Positions 35,927 through 46,620 of a stretch of DNA of 64,000 nucleotides are shown here, in pieces; the stretch's first letter is position 1, and each line of letters begins with the position of its first letter. The position numbers and the translations under genes were made by a program. The notes below the pieces were generated by a model. It did no database searches. It was not told the DNA's origin and was given only the letters and a program-made list of their open reading frames with translations. Source of the DNA: Schistosoma haematobium (taxonomy: Eukaryota > Platyhelminthes > Trematoda > Strigeidida > Schistosomatidae); contig NC_067197.1 in the NCBI RefSeq assembly GCF_000699445.3, positions 4,284,152-4,348,151 of the forward strand, written 5' to 3'.

Positions 35927-38900
35927 TCATTGATATCTTCCTTCGGAAACGTATGTTCTCCTCTTTGGGTCTACCTGTAGAATATCTGGTCTTCTGCGTT
36001 TCCGTGATGCTTTCCTAATAGGACTTTGTTCAGGTTGCGTGGTCTTCTGAGTCGCTGAGCATTTTATGTCAAAACTGTCCAGAATGATTCTCCACATTGA
36101 GTCTAATTTCTCGGTTTTCTGTGAAGTGCCAGCATTTTCCAGTATGTGGTTGACATGGCGTGTCCACTTCTGTCCTTCAACTTCCACCACATACATTACG
36201 TTCCCTTGTCTCTTAAGTATGCGTCCACTGGTCCATTGTGGAGGTGAATATCGGAAATCGCGGACGTATACTTTTTGATTTTTCTGGAAAATTCTGCGTT
36301 TCGCCCCATGATGGCGATCAAATTGGTTTTCCATCTTTCTGTTTCTTTTTCCGATGTCTCTTTGCTGTGGTTTCATGGCATCGAGGGCAGTTCTTACTTT
36401 TCTACCAAACATAATTTCTGCTGGGGACATTTGATTTGGTGTTGATGGGTTTGGAGTTGTTCTATAGACCAAGAGAAAGTCATCAAGAATCTCCTCTATC
36501 TTTCCCTCCCCTTTTGCCTTCAGTAGCGCTCTTTTGAAGGTATCTACAAACCTTTCGGCCTGACCATTCGATTGTGGATGGTACGGAGGTGAACGGACAT
36601 GTTTGACTCCAAACCTCTTGCAGAAATCTGAGAAGATGGAAGAAATAAACTGAGTGCCGTTATCTGTCACGAGAACATCTGGAACTCCAAAACGGGAGAA
36701 TAACTGCCGTAGCTTCATGATAGTCTGTTGCGAAGTGATTTGATTTATAGGAAAAATCTCCGGCCATTTTGAATAAGCATCAACACAAACGAGGAAGTAC
36801 GTACCCTGGAATGGGCCAGCAAAATCAACATGTATACGCGACCAAGGTTCTTCTGGAGATGGCCAGGAATGTAGTTCAGCTTTTCGTGGACACTTAGAAA
36901 CCTCAGCACATTTTCTGCACGCACGCACGAAATCTTCGATGTGTTCATCGATATTAGGCCAATATACATAACTTCGAGCAATAACTTTCATTCTTCCAGT
37001 ACCTGGATGGGCTGTATGCAGTTGTTTCAGGACGAGTGAGCGTAAGTTATACGGAACCACTACGCGATCAGCAACCATTATACAGTCATTGACGATGGAT
37101 AAAGATTGGCGTCGTTGATAATACTGTTTCAGTTCATGAGATGTTATACGTGGGGGCCAACCACGCTGGATAAATGTAGATAATCGTCTTAAGATAGGAT
37201 CGCGGCGAGTGTGTTCAGCGATTCGAGCAGCTGTCACTGGAAGAATTTGTCGAAGATGGTTTATGTAAGATACGGACGACAATTGAGAGGAAGCAGAAGA
37301 CTTTGATGTAGACATAACATTAGAAAGAAGTACATGAGATTCCGAAGTTTCACTAGCGCATACTTTGTCTGAAGTATTCGATTTGGAAATTTTATGAGAA
37401 GGTACTAAATCGGCGGTATTAGATTTGACATGGTGAGAACACATAACATTTGAATTGTTCGATTCAGAAAGATCATAAGAACATGTTTCATCAGAAGCAT
37501 TTAATTCGTTAATATCCAGAGAGGATGATTCGTCGGAGACATTTGATTTAGAAATATCATTAGGGATTTGGATAGAATCATAGGAAACATTTTGAGAACA
37601 TACCTCATCTAATAATTTATTCAAAGTATCAACATGTGCAATCCAATCTAATCCCAATAGATCTAAATCGTGTCGATTTGTTAGATAACAAACATCTGTA
37701 AATTTACTTCCCATAAGTTGAACATTGCATAGGACCTCTCCTGTCAACTTTACTATGTCTCCTGACGCATTTCGGGCGACATGTTCTGTCGGTCGGATGG
37801 ATGGGCATCCTAACTTGTGCCATGTGTTCTTTGAAATCAACGTGACATCAGAAGCAGTGTCTAACTGAAGTCGTATAAGTTTTCCATTTACTAATAAATT
37901 TACAAATTTCCGCCTATTTTTAAATCCAACTTTAAAGGTTGCAAACGTGGTTTTAATCTGACTATTTGATCGTTGCTTTGAATTTTCACTACGATGTTTA
38001 GTCTTGCGTTTATTTAACGAACAATGACCTTCTTTGTGGCCAATGCGATGACATTTGCGGCATTTATGATTCTTAAACGGACAGAATTTTGCAAAATGCC
38101 ATGCTCCGCAGAACCAGCATGGTGATGGGGGGTTGGCAGGTTTTTTCATGCTTGTACAGTTTTGTTTCGATGATTTTATGGATCGGAGCGCATTAATTGA
38201 ATCAGAACCGGAAGGTTTACCCTTCTGTTGCACCATCGCAGTGTCATGCTTGAGATTAAGTAACCGCTGACATTCGGTTGTGACCATTTGTAATGTCATA
38301 TTTGGTTCTTGTTCAATGCGTACCAACATTCTGGTACGGACATCTGCATCTTCTTCATTCTTTAGACCACATATGAAAATCAAGCATTTAAATTGGTCCG
38401 CTGTGATTTCGTTTATTTTGAAGCGTTCGCACTGTCGATTTACCTTCCCGGCATACGTGAGATAATCGTCCTCTGGAGATTTCGTTATTTGGAAGCATTT
38501 ATAGCGAGTATTAAATAATGAGGACTGTTCATCGAAAATATCAGATAAAATCTGGACTGTATCTTTGAATGATACATCTCGTGGATTTTGCGGCAAGATA
38601 AAATTCACATATTTATTATATTCCTGTGTTCCCAGTCTTCTTAAGAGTAAGCGGACTTTTGCTGCGTCATCAAGATGCGAGCATTCAACGCGGAAAATAT
38701 CTTCACAGCGGTGAAACCACGAACTGAAAATGACATTAGCTTCAGGATCATACTGGAATTCAGAAATAGAATTTATGATGCTTTCATGCTTATCTGATTG
38801 ACAAGCTGAGGACGACTGTAATGAGAACATTCGTGCGAATGCATCCAAAAGCTTCGTCTGATTTGCCTCATTTTGTGCTTGCTGCATTTGAAGAATAGTT

Positions 38901-38941
38901 TTAAGGTCATCCAATGAAACAGGCATTTTGTACTGGATCAA
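35927..38941 (-). CDS. Gag-protease-integrase polyprotein lacking reverse transcriptase
   Basis: A 1004-residue uninterrupted frame. Residues 1-250 are a Gypsy-type gag. Two zinc knuckles follow (C275-C278-H282-C287 and C294-C297-H302-C307). A retropepsin-like protease has the active-site triplet D361-T-A in LDTASDVTLIS. Residues about 455-545 are a Ser/Asn/Asp-rich linker of roughly 14-residue imperfect repeats. From about 570 comes the integrase: zinc-binding H642/H645 with C675/C678, then the catalytic triad D706, D760, E796 with D-35-E spacing, and a basic C-terminus. Reverse transcriptase and RNase H, normally between protease and integrase, are absent. The ATG at 38941 lies 37 bp inside the 5' LTR edge. 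Integrase could insert cDNA, but cDNA synthesis would need an enzyme from elsewhere. Confidence 0.92.
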   Translation of the reverse strand: MIQYKMPVSLDDLKTILQMQQAQNEANQTKLLDAFARMFSLQSSSACQSDKHESIINSISEFQYDPEANVIFSSWFHRCEDIFRVECSHLDDAAKVRLLLRRLGTQEYNKYVNFILPQNPRDVSFKDTVQILSDIFDEQSSLFNTRYKCFQITKSPEDDYLTYAGKVNRQCERFKINEITADQFKCLIFICGLKNEEDADVRTRMLVRIEQEPNMTLQMVTTECQRLLNLKHDTAMVQQKGKPSGSDSINALRSIKSSKQNCTSMKKPANPPSPCWFCGAWHFAKFCPFKNHKCRKCHRIGHKEGHCSLNKRKTKHRSENSKQRSNSQIKTTFATFKVGFKNRRKFVNLLVNGKLIRLQLDTASDVTLISKNTWHKLGCPSIRPTEHVARNASGDIVKLTGEVLCNVQLMGSKFTDVCYLTNRHDLDLLGLDWIAHVDTLNKLLDEVCSQNVSYDSIQIPNDISKSNVSDESSSLDINELNASDETCSYDLSESNNSNVMCSHHVKSNTADLVPSHKISKSNTSDKVCASETSESHVLLSNVMSTSKSSASSQLSSVSYINHLRQILPVTAARIAEHTRRDPILRRLSTFIQRGWPPRITSHELKQYYQRRQSLSIVNDCIMVADRVVVPYNLRSLVLKQLHTAHPGTGRMKVIARSYVYWPNIDEHIEDFVRACRKCAEVSKCPRKAELHSWPSPEEPWSRIHVDFAGPFQGTYFLVCVDAYSKWPEIFPINQITSQQTIMKLRQLFSRFGVPDVLVTDNGTQFISSIFSDFCKRFGVKHVRSPPYHPQSNGQAERFVDTFKRALLKAKGEGKIEEILDDFLLVYRTTPNPSTPNQMSPAEIMFGRKVRTALDAMKPQQRDIGKRNRKMENQFDRHHGAKRRIFQKNQKVYVRDFRYSPPQWTSGRILKRQGNVMYVVEVEGQKWTRHVNHILENAGTSQKTEKLDSMWRIILDSFDIKCSATQKTTQPEQSPIRKASRKRRRPDILQVDPKRRTYVSEGRYQ

Positions 38942-38961
38942 TCAATATAGGAAAGAAAAAA

Positions 38962-38978
38962 AATTCTCCGTCGCCAGT
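38962..38978 (-). other. Primer-binding-site candidate
   Basis: On the minus strand TGGCGACGGAGAA begins one base after the 5' LTR end (CATAACA, C). TGG start and position fit a tRNA primer site. The cognate tRNA is not identified. Confidence 0.7.
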
Positions 38979-39531
38979 TGTTATGACCTTGAATCGCTTT
39001 TACCCCGTGATACTTGTTATGACTTGACCTTGGTCGGTGTAGTCTAAATTATGACCTTGACGCGTTAGGCTGAGTGGCTTAACCTTGAGTCTAATATGCG
39101 TGAGTTCGATTGGGGTAGAGAGAACTATTCTAAATCCTGATTGGTTGGCAAGCACGCGAGTGAAAGAAGACAAGACAGTTGGAACACTAAACTCTGGATT
39201 CTCTGAATTCGGATTACTACAAAAATGTACATGAATAAATAAGTGCATATCTTGACCACGACGTAGGATAATTTGGAAAAATACAGTTATGCCCGAACAG
39301 GGAATTAGGGTAGAAATTATAGTGCAAAATATAATGTTTAAATTACAATATTTTTGGAACAAAAAAGGGTATGCTAGTGAATGATACATAGAACGAAAGC
39401 TCGTGTTATGTAGAATAAGATAGGGACAAAAATAAATATAAGTGTTTTACAGGTTTTGAATGAAATGCAATAACGTCCCAAGAAAGTAGCTTTCGTAATT
39501 GTCTGGGCTTCTTAATTCCCCGTTCATAACA
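38979..39531 (-). repeat. 5' LTR of the young Gypsy-type element (553 bp)
   Basis: Identical by eye to 35304-35856. It carries the promoter end of the element, which is transcribed leftwards. Confidence 0.93.
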
Positions 39532-39743
39532 GAAGTGAAATAGGCTTTTCTGGAAATGCCAAAGTTTTAATGAGCTGTAGACTTCTTTTCCGATGAATGT
39601 AAGGAGATGAGCCACAATATTCGCATCCTTAACATCTTCCTTGGTCATAGTCCAGATTTCGAACCTTTTCATATAATCCTCAAAAGCAATAAAATTTGAA
39701 TATATGTCCAACTGTTCCATCACAGACTCTATCGCGACGCCAA
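39406..39743 (-). pseudogene. Gag start of the older LTR element, cut by the nested Gypsy
   Basis: The minus-strand frame begins MEQLDIYSNFIAFEDYMKRF shortly after the LTR and primer site and continues through NIVAHLLTFIGKEVYSSLK. It is frameshifted near LKLWHF and then interrupted at 39531 by the nested element. The continuation lies at 35303 and below. Typical Gypsy-type gag N-terminus, not functional. Confidence 0.75.
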
Positions 39744-39910
39744 TGTGATAATTAGAAGTATTTGAATTATTCTACAAACTAGGGATCCTAGGAATAACAC
39801 AATTCAGACCAAAGAGAACTAGGTGAACACGAACGAACGTATTGTATTTGGAATTCGAAATCACGCAGATATCAAATACAAAGGAATCATTAGTTCATAC
39901 AAATACCATA
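39744..39910 (-). repeat. 5' LTR of the older element (167 bp)
   Basis: Pairs with 33495-33661. Both ends and the 5-bp GATGG duplication are clear. Confidence 0.85.
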
Positions 39911-39915
39911 GATGG

Positions 39916-40424
39916 GTTTGTAAACCGTACACCCAACCCTTCACCATCCGTGCTTGAGACCAGCAGTAAGCCTATAAGGGATCCCCGGGGAGTTATGCCT
40001 AGCTACTACTGAATCAGAAAGTTCTTGTTTCCTGTAGGAATAGTATATGCTTCACTGGAGTAACCAGGATAAACATCTGCTTGTGATTAATTGTTTCGGA
40101 CATGAGAGAAACTATAGGTTTGTTGAGTAGAGTACGGATGGTGAGAGAAATCGATGGCAAATCATTCCCATTGCCTTACATGTTGAGTAATCTATAAGGT
40201 TTAGATTTGTGAACTTGGTTAAGAGGCATTGTCCAAGTGTAAGCGTTAATGGTACTACTCGTCTTCCCAAACCGAAGTAGATGGTGAGGGTTTCGAACCT
40301 CTGGCTTGATGGCTAAAATTTGAATACATTGAAAACTGAGTCACAGTTCCACGGTACACTACACATCACCATTAACTTGTAAGTGATGTCTATGACATAA
40401 TTGTATATTAATATAATATTAACC
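39916..40424. other. No gene recognised
   Basis: No recognised repeat or coding sequence. Confidence 0.4.
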
Positions 40425-40460
40425 ATTGGGGTGCACACTGCTGAGGTGTCTCAAAATAGA
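40425..40460 (+). mobile_element. SINE hammerhead scrap
   Basis: ggggtgcacactgctgaggt matches the region around helix I and the core of the SM-alpha-like SINEs. Only this fragment remains. Confidence 0.45.
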
Positions 40461-40594
40461 TTAAAAACAAGTAGCTAAGGGTTCTTTTTCAAAAGGTTGT
40501 CCATTCAGATGATATCAGTTAGTTACGTACATTATCTTGAAATTTAACGTGAATCAAAGCATCATCACATATCAGTAGTTGAAATATGTTTTAG

Positions 40595-40790
40595 ATTGAG
40601 ATCATGAACCGGTTGATGTTAGACCACCATTGAAGACCTGGGAGCACTGGATGGCCGTTTCGTTCTTTTTATAGGACTCCTTAGCAGTGCGCATCCACAA
40701 CCCCACCTCACGAGATTCAAACCCAAAGCCTCGCACGCGAACACTTAACCTCTACACCACTGAGTCGGCATCCAACAGTATTAATGTCTA
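40595..40790 (-). mobile_element. SM-alpha-like SINE, minus member of a head-to-head pair
   Basis: Nearly full minus-strand copy with A box, B box, hammerhead and tail. The core is CTAAGGA (an invariant G is lost). Its head abuts the head side of a plus-strand copy at 40791. Confidence 0.8.
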
Positions 40791-40945
40791 ACCTCTGAAT
40801 CTCGTGAGGCGGGATCGTGGATGCACACTGTTGAAGAGTCCCACAATAGGACGGAACGGCCGTTCAGTGCTTCCAGGTTTTCAATGGCGGTCTAACATCA
40901 ATCGGCTGATGATCTCAATAAAAAATTTAATAATCTCCACAACCC
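40791..40945 (+). mobile_element. SM-alpha-like SINE, plus member of a head-to-head pair
   Basis: Starts inside the B box (tctgaatctcgtgaggcggg) and continues through the hammerhead region to the tail. The core is TTGAAGA and the GAAA box is GGAA, so it is inactive. Confidence 0.8.
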
Positions 40946-41317
40946 TAAACTGAAACATTTTCTAGCTGAAGTGTTTAGAAATTGGCTAAAATATAATTAT
41001 TAGTTTTATTGTACAAATGATGTTGATTAATAAAATGTCTAATTGATCAAAACGTTTAAATCGATCTTTTGATCCTGACTGGCCGATTTCCGACCAATAA
41101 CATTGTGCCACGAATGAATAATTCAATCGATCAAAATGAACTAATCTTGATATAACTGAGCGACTTATTATGATTAGTTTAATGCAGATACAGTTTCCAG
41201 GCATTGTGTATTCCACATATTGACAAATCATTGAAATACAATTCGAATTCAATTGAATTTGAGTCCATACTATTTCATTCCTGAGTAGGATTGAGTAGCT
41301 TTTCAGAATATGGGTTA

Positions 41318-41709
41318 ACGTTGTAGATCGTCAACGTAGATGATCTATGTGGAATGATTGGAGGCCTACTCGAGTTAGACGAGAAAGGTGTGACGAACCA
41401 GCTAACTTAGAAGTCACAATTTGCGGTCAACAGCTAACGTGGATTACCCCTTCGACGTATCAAAGTACTATGGCTGCTTTAAAGACGGTATAACAGAAAG
41501 GACGTTATTAGGGAAATATATTAATAAGAATGAGCATAGAAAAGATAGAGAGACCACCACCGCGTGCGCCAGTCCATGACATACGATCAACTAATGCGCG
41601 TTGGTCGTCCTTGGCCTTGACAGGGGTCGACGATTTGTTAGATATTCTGTGACCCAAATGCCGGATGATTTGGCTAGGGCTCAGCGATATTTCGCTGGCC
41701 CTACAACGT
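41318..41709 (-). mobile_element. Interspersed element family D, short copy with 4-bp target duplication
   Basis: Reverse-complement copy (41322-41705, 384 bp) of the family seen at 17786-18684, missing the middle. ACGT flanks both ends (41318-41321 and 41706-41709). Confidence 0.7.
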
Positions 41710-44065
41710 AATGCTGATTATCACTATGAACAGATAAAGACTGTAACGTCATCCTCTGTATTCTTATCGAAGATCAAGACTTACTCTAAATGCTGATATT
41801 ATTAAAACAAACAATTTAAATTGTTAAATTTTTAGTTAGTAACTCAACAGTCGGTACAATAAAGATTCGATTACAGTGCATTGGTTTACTGGGCAGTTAG
41901 CAAGCTTCTACGGTTGGATCCCTAACGGTAGAAACAGGAAATTAAATATATCCCTCATCACATGAATCCGATAAATTTCCATTCTTTATGTTGTAGGCAG
42001 AGAGTTTAACCTCCTAAGGAAATATTATCATCCGCATCGAAGCGTATTTTTCACTTTCTAAATTCACTCCACCTTAGCTTCTTTTGTGTACTATATACTA
42101 CTCACTACTACTATTCAGTAGTTTGGGTGTTTAGATTATTTTAATGATCAGTATGCTGCTTTTGTCGTAGCAACAAAAAAATTGTTCCATCATTTTATAC
42201 TGTTAGTTCTATGTTTTAGCCAGTTCTTTTGTGCCTATAACGGTATCATATCCCTTCCTGGCTACTCTACTGTTTGGATTTTTGCCCGTTTTAGAAGGTA
42301 TTTTTCTAACTTTGAAACATTGTGTTTAATTTCTTTTCAGCAACTTCAACATTTTCACTCATATTCTAGAAATCCATCTTGAGTGAAGGGATACTTGAGT
42401 TTAATTAGCTCTCTATTATGGTCATACACTAATAAATAGCTTTAAACCTGAACTCAGAAATCACTGTCAATTAAGTGTCATCGAGTAGTTGGCTTACTCA
42501 AGAAGCTTGAGGAACCTCATAGCTGGTACGCCACACAACTCAATAAAAATCATAAAAAGGGCTGCAAAAATGGTTCAGTTTGTTAATTATTAAAACTGGT
42601 TACATAATAATGAAGATTTAAGAATCAGTTGGTTGTTTCCACTGAATTGTTAGTACTAGGATTTAAAAGAACATGAAGTTAGGCTTAGAAATGAGTTAGT
42701 TACTCGGTGTGATTACATAATAGTAAAGGTGAGAAATGAAAAAGGACCGTACAATTATAAGTTTAAGATAAGTACTCTATTAACTATTGCGGTCACATTA
42801 TGGCATGGCAATTAAGATGAAAAATGAAAGAATAGGTTTTAAATTAATTAGACAGCTATGATAGGGAGCGTGACCTTATAAATGTTCTGTGGATGTGAAA
42901 GTTAAGTCTATTTAGATGAAAACCTATGGCTCCAGAGGTATGTGGGAAGAATCACGTAGAAGAACTGAATAAATCATATGGGATTTTATGGACAACTTTC
43001 AATGCTACATTTGTATAAACTTGAAGGTTCGTATCGAACAAGTTTACAAGAAGAAAGCTTCATACTTCTCTTTTCTGTCTTTTGTTCAGCCTCAGATTAA
43101 TATTAAGGAATGCAGAAGCAAACTTGCCTTATACGTCCGATACAAACCGTTTATGTGTGTATTAGATGTTATTATTACTTATTTTTGTTAATCCTTTATA
43201 CTCCCACTTGACGTACACATGTACTGTTTGCTATTTTATAGTCTATTTCGTCACTCGGTAATTATTTGTTGATACAAAGATCTCATGTTCTTATAAAAGT
43301 GACCTTGACAATGTAATTGGTGTTCAGAGACATCATGATTCGAGGTTTTTAGACTTTTATTGTTTTTCACAGTAGCATAGTGTTCTCGGGCTAATCTTAT
43401 ACTGACAGGATAAGAATTGTTGAATAAATCTCATAGAAGCTACATCATGTTAAACAGTAAGCACTTATGAATACCATTTGATAATCTTAGTAATCAGGCA
43501 TGGGTGCAAAGTTTTAAAGTGGACCAATAATTTGTTTCAAATCAAAAACTGAGCTGGATAAAATAGAAGCTCCTAAACATCAGGAAGTCAAAATCGCTTA
43601 TTGAATCCATCCAAAGATCTTGATCAGATGATTAAGTGACACATCAAATCTCAAAATTACAACAAAATTTGTCTTTAAAAAAACGGTGCCGTTCATATAA
43701 AATCAATATAGACAGTATGGTTTACAAGCCTAAACCATAAGGTATCTAATGCACTAATGACATTTTAGGTTAAAAGTTGAGGGAAGGTGAACCTTTTAAA
43801 CAATTAACTAAGAAGTGATTTATAGAAACACAAGATAAATAGAGTACAACTACCAATTTGTGTCAAATCAGTAATGACAATTAACCAGTTAAACTACACA
43901 ATATCAAATCTAGAAGCTTTTATGAATAAATACAAAATAAAAGTCAGTCAGTCAGTCGCAACGTGGAATCTTGTGTGTACGTATATCGGTTCACGTTATC
44001 ATATGTCATTAGTACAGAGAAATGGAAAAGTCAGTCCAAATCCTAGAACAGTAGAGGTAGTCACA
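41710..44065. other. No gene recognised
   Basis: About 2.3 kb of AT-rich sequence. Open stretches at 42182-42382 and 42988-43191 have no recognisable domain. Confidence 0.35.
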
Positions 44066-44069
44066 GTAC

Positions 44070-44620
44070 AATTCAAGAAAATATGAAAACACAAAATAGA
44101 TTTTGGTGGTGTTTTGTTCTCTGAGCTGGATGGTTTGGTCGTGGAGCTTTCATCGTTCTTCTTAACGACATCATCAGCACAAACTTCAGATAGAAGTGAA
44201 GTGTTCGAATTTCTCCATATGTGTTTCACAGCTTGTTCTGTGCACCTCGATGTTGATTGGTTCTTGTTGACCTTAAATTTATCATTGTTTACTTCTTTGT
44301 TTTGGTTGTGTCTCCCATTGGTTTGACTTTTGTTCCTATATTTATGCATGATTTTCCTGATTGATTGATAAATTGGATTGATTTCAATATGTTTGTTGAT
44401 TGCTGATTGACCTGAGTGCCAAGCTTCTAAAAATTCTCTGGTGTTTTTGGAGTTTCCTCTGTCTAAGATTTCTACATTTTCCCAATCGAATGAATGTCCG
44501 TAGTTATCCACGTGTATTGATATAAGTGAAGAGATATCATGCCGTTTGACTGCTAATTGATGTTCATGTAGGCGTAGGTGGATAGATATATAGATATATA
44601 GATATTAGGAATTCAGGATT
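44070..44620 (-). mobile_element. Penelope-like element, GIY-YIG endonuclease part
   Basis: The minus-strand reading goes through LHEHQLAVKRHDISSLISIH into YGHSFDWENVEILDRGN, then a TREFLEAWHSGQSAINKHIE block and a Ser/Thr/Lys-rich C-terminus. This is the C-terminal GIY-YIG endonuclease region of Penelope-like retroelements (GHSFDW...R..EAW...NK pattern). The open part 43999-44511 is 170 codons. The reverse transcriptase is absent. Schistosomes are known to carry such elements. Confidence 0.8.
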
Positions 44621-44764
44621 TGAGGGAAGAAAAAGGATGGATGCACGAGCGTAATTGCAAACAAATTTGCGATATGTCATTTAAAGTCTTTAATCATAAG
44701 TTACGATAATCATACAAACCACAACCAGGTATTCTACGCCTATTGACATGGCTCAATCTAATTG

Positions 44765-44960
44765 TCACTGGCTTGAGGGACTAACGTCATGTTTTGGTTC
44801 GGCTACCCTTAGATTTTCTACTCCTACTTCTACACCAGACAACATTCTATGTCGAGGTAAGCGGTGATTGGCATACGTGACACATGTCCCAACCACCTTA
44901 ATTGGAGATTTACTACTTCATTAACTGGTTTTTCATCTTTGCATAGTACCTTATTCGTAA
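44765..44960 (-). mobile_element. Non-LTR retrotransposon post-RT tail fragment (family C)
   Basis: The minus strand resembles the C-terminal RT-tail region also found on the plus strand at 46950-47210 (GHVSRMPI, then a basic region and the TKTW position). Heavily decayed. Confidence 0.5.
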
Positions 44961-45224
44961 CTTACTACTTACTACTACTAGCTTATTATGTGGTCCCAAA
45001 ATACACGAAAAATTCTTTAAAGACACCTATGATGGAATACTAGTAATCTAAGAACGAAATGAAGACAAGCAATTAAGAATAGTATGAGTTTACAACGACA
45101 ATAATAAAACGTCAAGAATGTATGTATCCACTTAAGAATATCAGCAAATTACAATGGAGACAATGAGCTCCACGTTTCAAAATGAATGGCAATAACATAA
45201 GCTATTGAATATTAGTAAGTAGTA

Positions 45225-45690
45225 CATATATTTAGGTGGAGCTTTGTTCTCTGAGCTAGACGGTTTGGTCGTGGAGCTTTCATTGTTCTTCTGAATAACA
45301 TCAGCAGCAGCACAAGCTTCAGGTAAAAGTTAAATGTTAAAATTTGACTTACAGTTTGTCCTATCGACCTCGAACTTAATTGGTTGTTGCCAACCTGTAA
45401 CCTGTCATTGTCTAACTCCTTATTTTGGTTGTATATCCCTTTGATCTGATTCTTGGTCCTATGCTTGTCCATAGTTTTTCTGATTGATAGATTCCAATGT
45501 ATTTGTTGATTACTGAATGGATTGGTTGCCAAGCTTCTAGAAATTCTCTGATGCTTTTAGTATTCCCTCTCTTCAAGGTCTCGATGTTTTTCCGGTCGAA
45601 TGTGTCCATATGCATTGATATAAATGAAGATATATCATGGGGTTTGACCGCTAGTTTATGTTCGTGCAGACGAAGACCAAGGGGGCATCC
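45225..45690 (-). mobile_element. Penelope-like element, GIY-YIG fragment, second copy
   Basis: Minus-strand reading LHEHKLAVKPHDISSFISMH, then FDRKNIETLKRGNTKSIREF and EAWQPIHSVINKYIGI, parallel to the 44.1-44.6 kb copy but with a frameshift near 45480. It lies in the same orientation about 1.1 kb away. The two copies differ considerably, so they are independent old insertions. Confidence 0.75.
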
Positions 45691-46305
45691 ACTTTTATAG
45701 ACGATGTTTGGTACAGATAAATAGAGTTCGAAATTATAAGCAGAATAAATATCACCATCATTCTAGTTGGTGTCCATAATACAACATAAATCCATGGTTA
45801 AAGAGGAACGTTAAATGGTCACAATTAAAATTAATTGATGTGATGTAGATCTTATGCATTTTGTAATTCTATGGCTTATTTCCACTGTTTCCAGTTGTTT
45901 AATAATAGGCAGTCTTGTATATATTCTTAAATACTACTATTGTATCTTTTTATCCGCTTTGTAACTGATGTGAAAAGGAAATAAATCGAAGCAATGCACA
46001 ACTACACTAGATCTTAAGATGTTTATACAAACTGATCAGATCATTTTAATTGAATTGGAAAATCTCTTGTTTTCAAAGTCAAGTTAACAATTCAATTGTT
46101 GGTTATATTAAGCCATTGCCAAAGAATTCATGAATATACAAAATTAGATTTTTACAAGCATTGGTTACTCTTTGTATTTCTACGAATTTTTCTATAATAA
46201 GCAATCTAGGTAGGGGTTGAATAGTTTATATTTTATGATCAACACATTGTATCTAAAACTGTATAAGACAGTTTATTCATTTTTTAAAAATTGAGAACCA
46301 TTCGG
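45691..46305. other. No gene recognised
   Basis: AT-rich, nothing recognised. Confidence 0.4.
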
Positions 46306-46620
46306 GATTGTAGGAGAGAACAAATCAGCTTTTAAATGAAGAGGAAATTAGGAAAAGACAATAGAAATGGATAAGACATACATTGAGAAAATCACCAAAC
46401 TGCATCATGAGGCAAGTCCCAACTTGGAATCCTGAAGGGAAATGGAAAAGTAGAAGGCCAAATACATTACGTCGGGAAATAGAATCAGATATGAAAAGGA
46501 TGAATAACTACTGGGAAGAGCTGGAAAGGATTGCTTGGGACAAGGTTGGATGGTGAGTGCTGGTTTGCGGCCTATGCTCCTCCACGAGGAGTAATAGGTG
46601 TAAGTAAGTAAGTTTCAGCA
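46306..46620 (+). mobile_element. RTE-like 3' end (family A)
   Basis: Plus-strand copy of the family A tail (gaagaggaaattaggaaaag, then tggaatcctgaagggaaatg), ending in gtaagtaagtaagt. 5'-truncated and frameshifted. Confidence 0.8.

Larger units (their letters stand above)
35299..39536 (-). mobile_element. Young RT-less Gypsy-type LTR retrotransposon (4228 bp)
   Basis: The element spans 35304-39531 and has target duplications GAAGT on both sides (35299-35303, 39532-39536). Two 553-bp LTRs (TGTTATGA...TCATAACA in both directions) read identical. The 5' LTR is at the right, followed by a primer-binding-site-like TGGCGACGG. A polypurine tract lies before the 3' LTR. The internal region is about 3.1 kb and holds one 1004-codon frame with gag, protease and integrase but no reverse transcriptase or RNase H. 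It inserted into the gag of an older LTR element. Identical LTRs and an open frame indicate a very recent insertion. Confidence 0.92.
33490..39915 (-). mobile_element. Older gag-only LTR element hosting nested insertions
   Basis: Complete LTR element read on the minus strand, with 167-bp LTRs at 39744-39910 (5') and 33495-33661 (3') and perfect 5-bp target duplications GATGG (33490-33494 and 39911-39915). A primer-binding-site-like TTGGCGTCGCGATAG follows the 5' LTR directly. After removing the nested Gypsy (35304-39531) and SINE (34421-34830), under 1.8 kb remains. It encodes a broken gag and a serine/asparagine-rich tail, with no protease, reverse transcriptase or integrase recognised. The LTRs differ at many sites, so the insertion is old. 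Confidence 0.85.
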
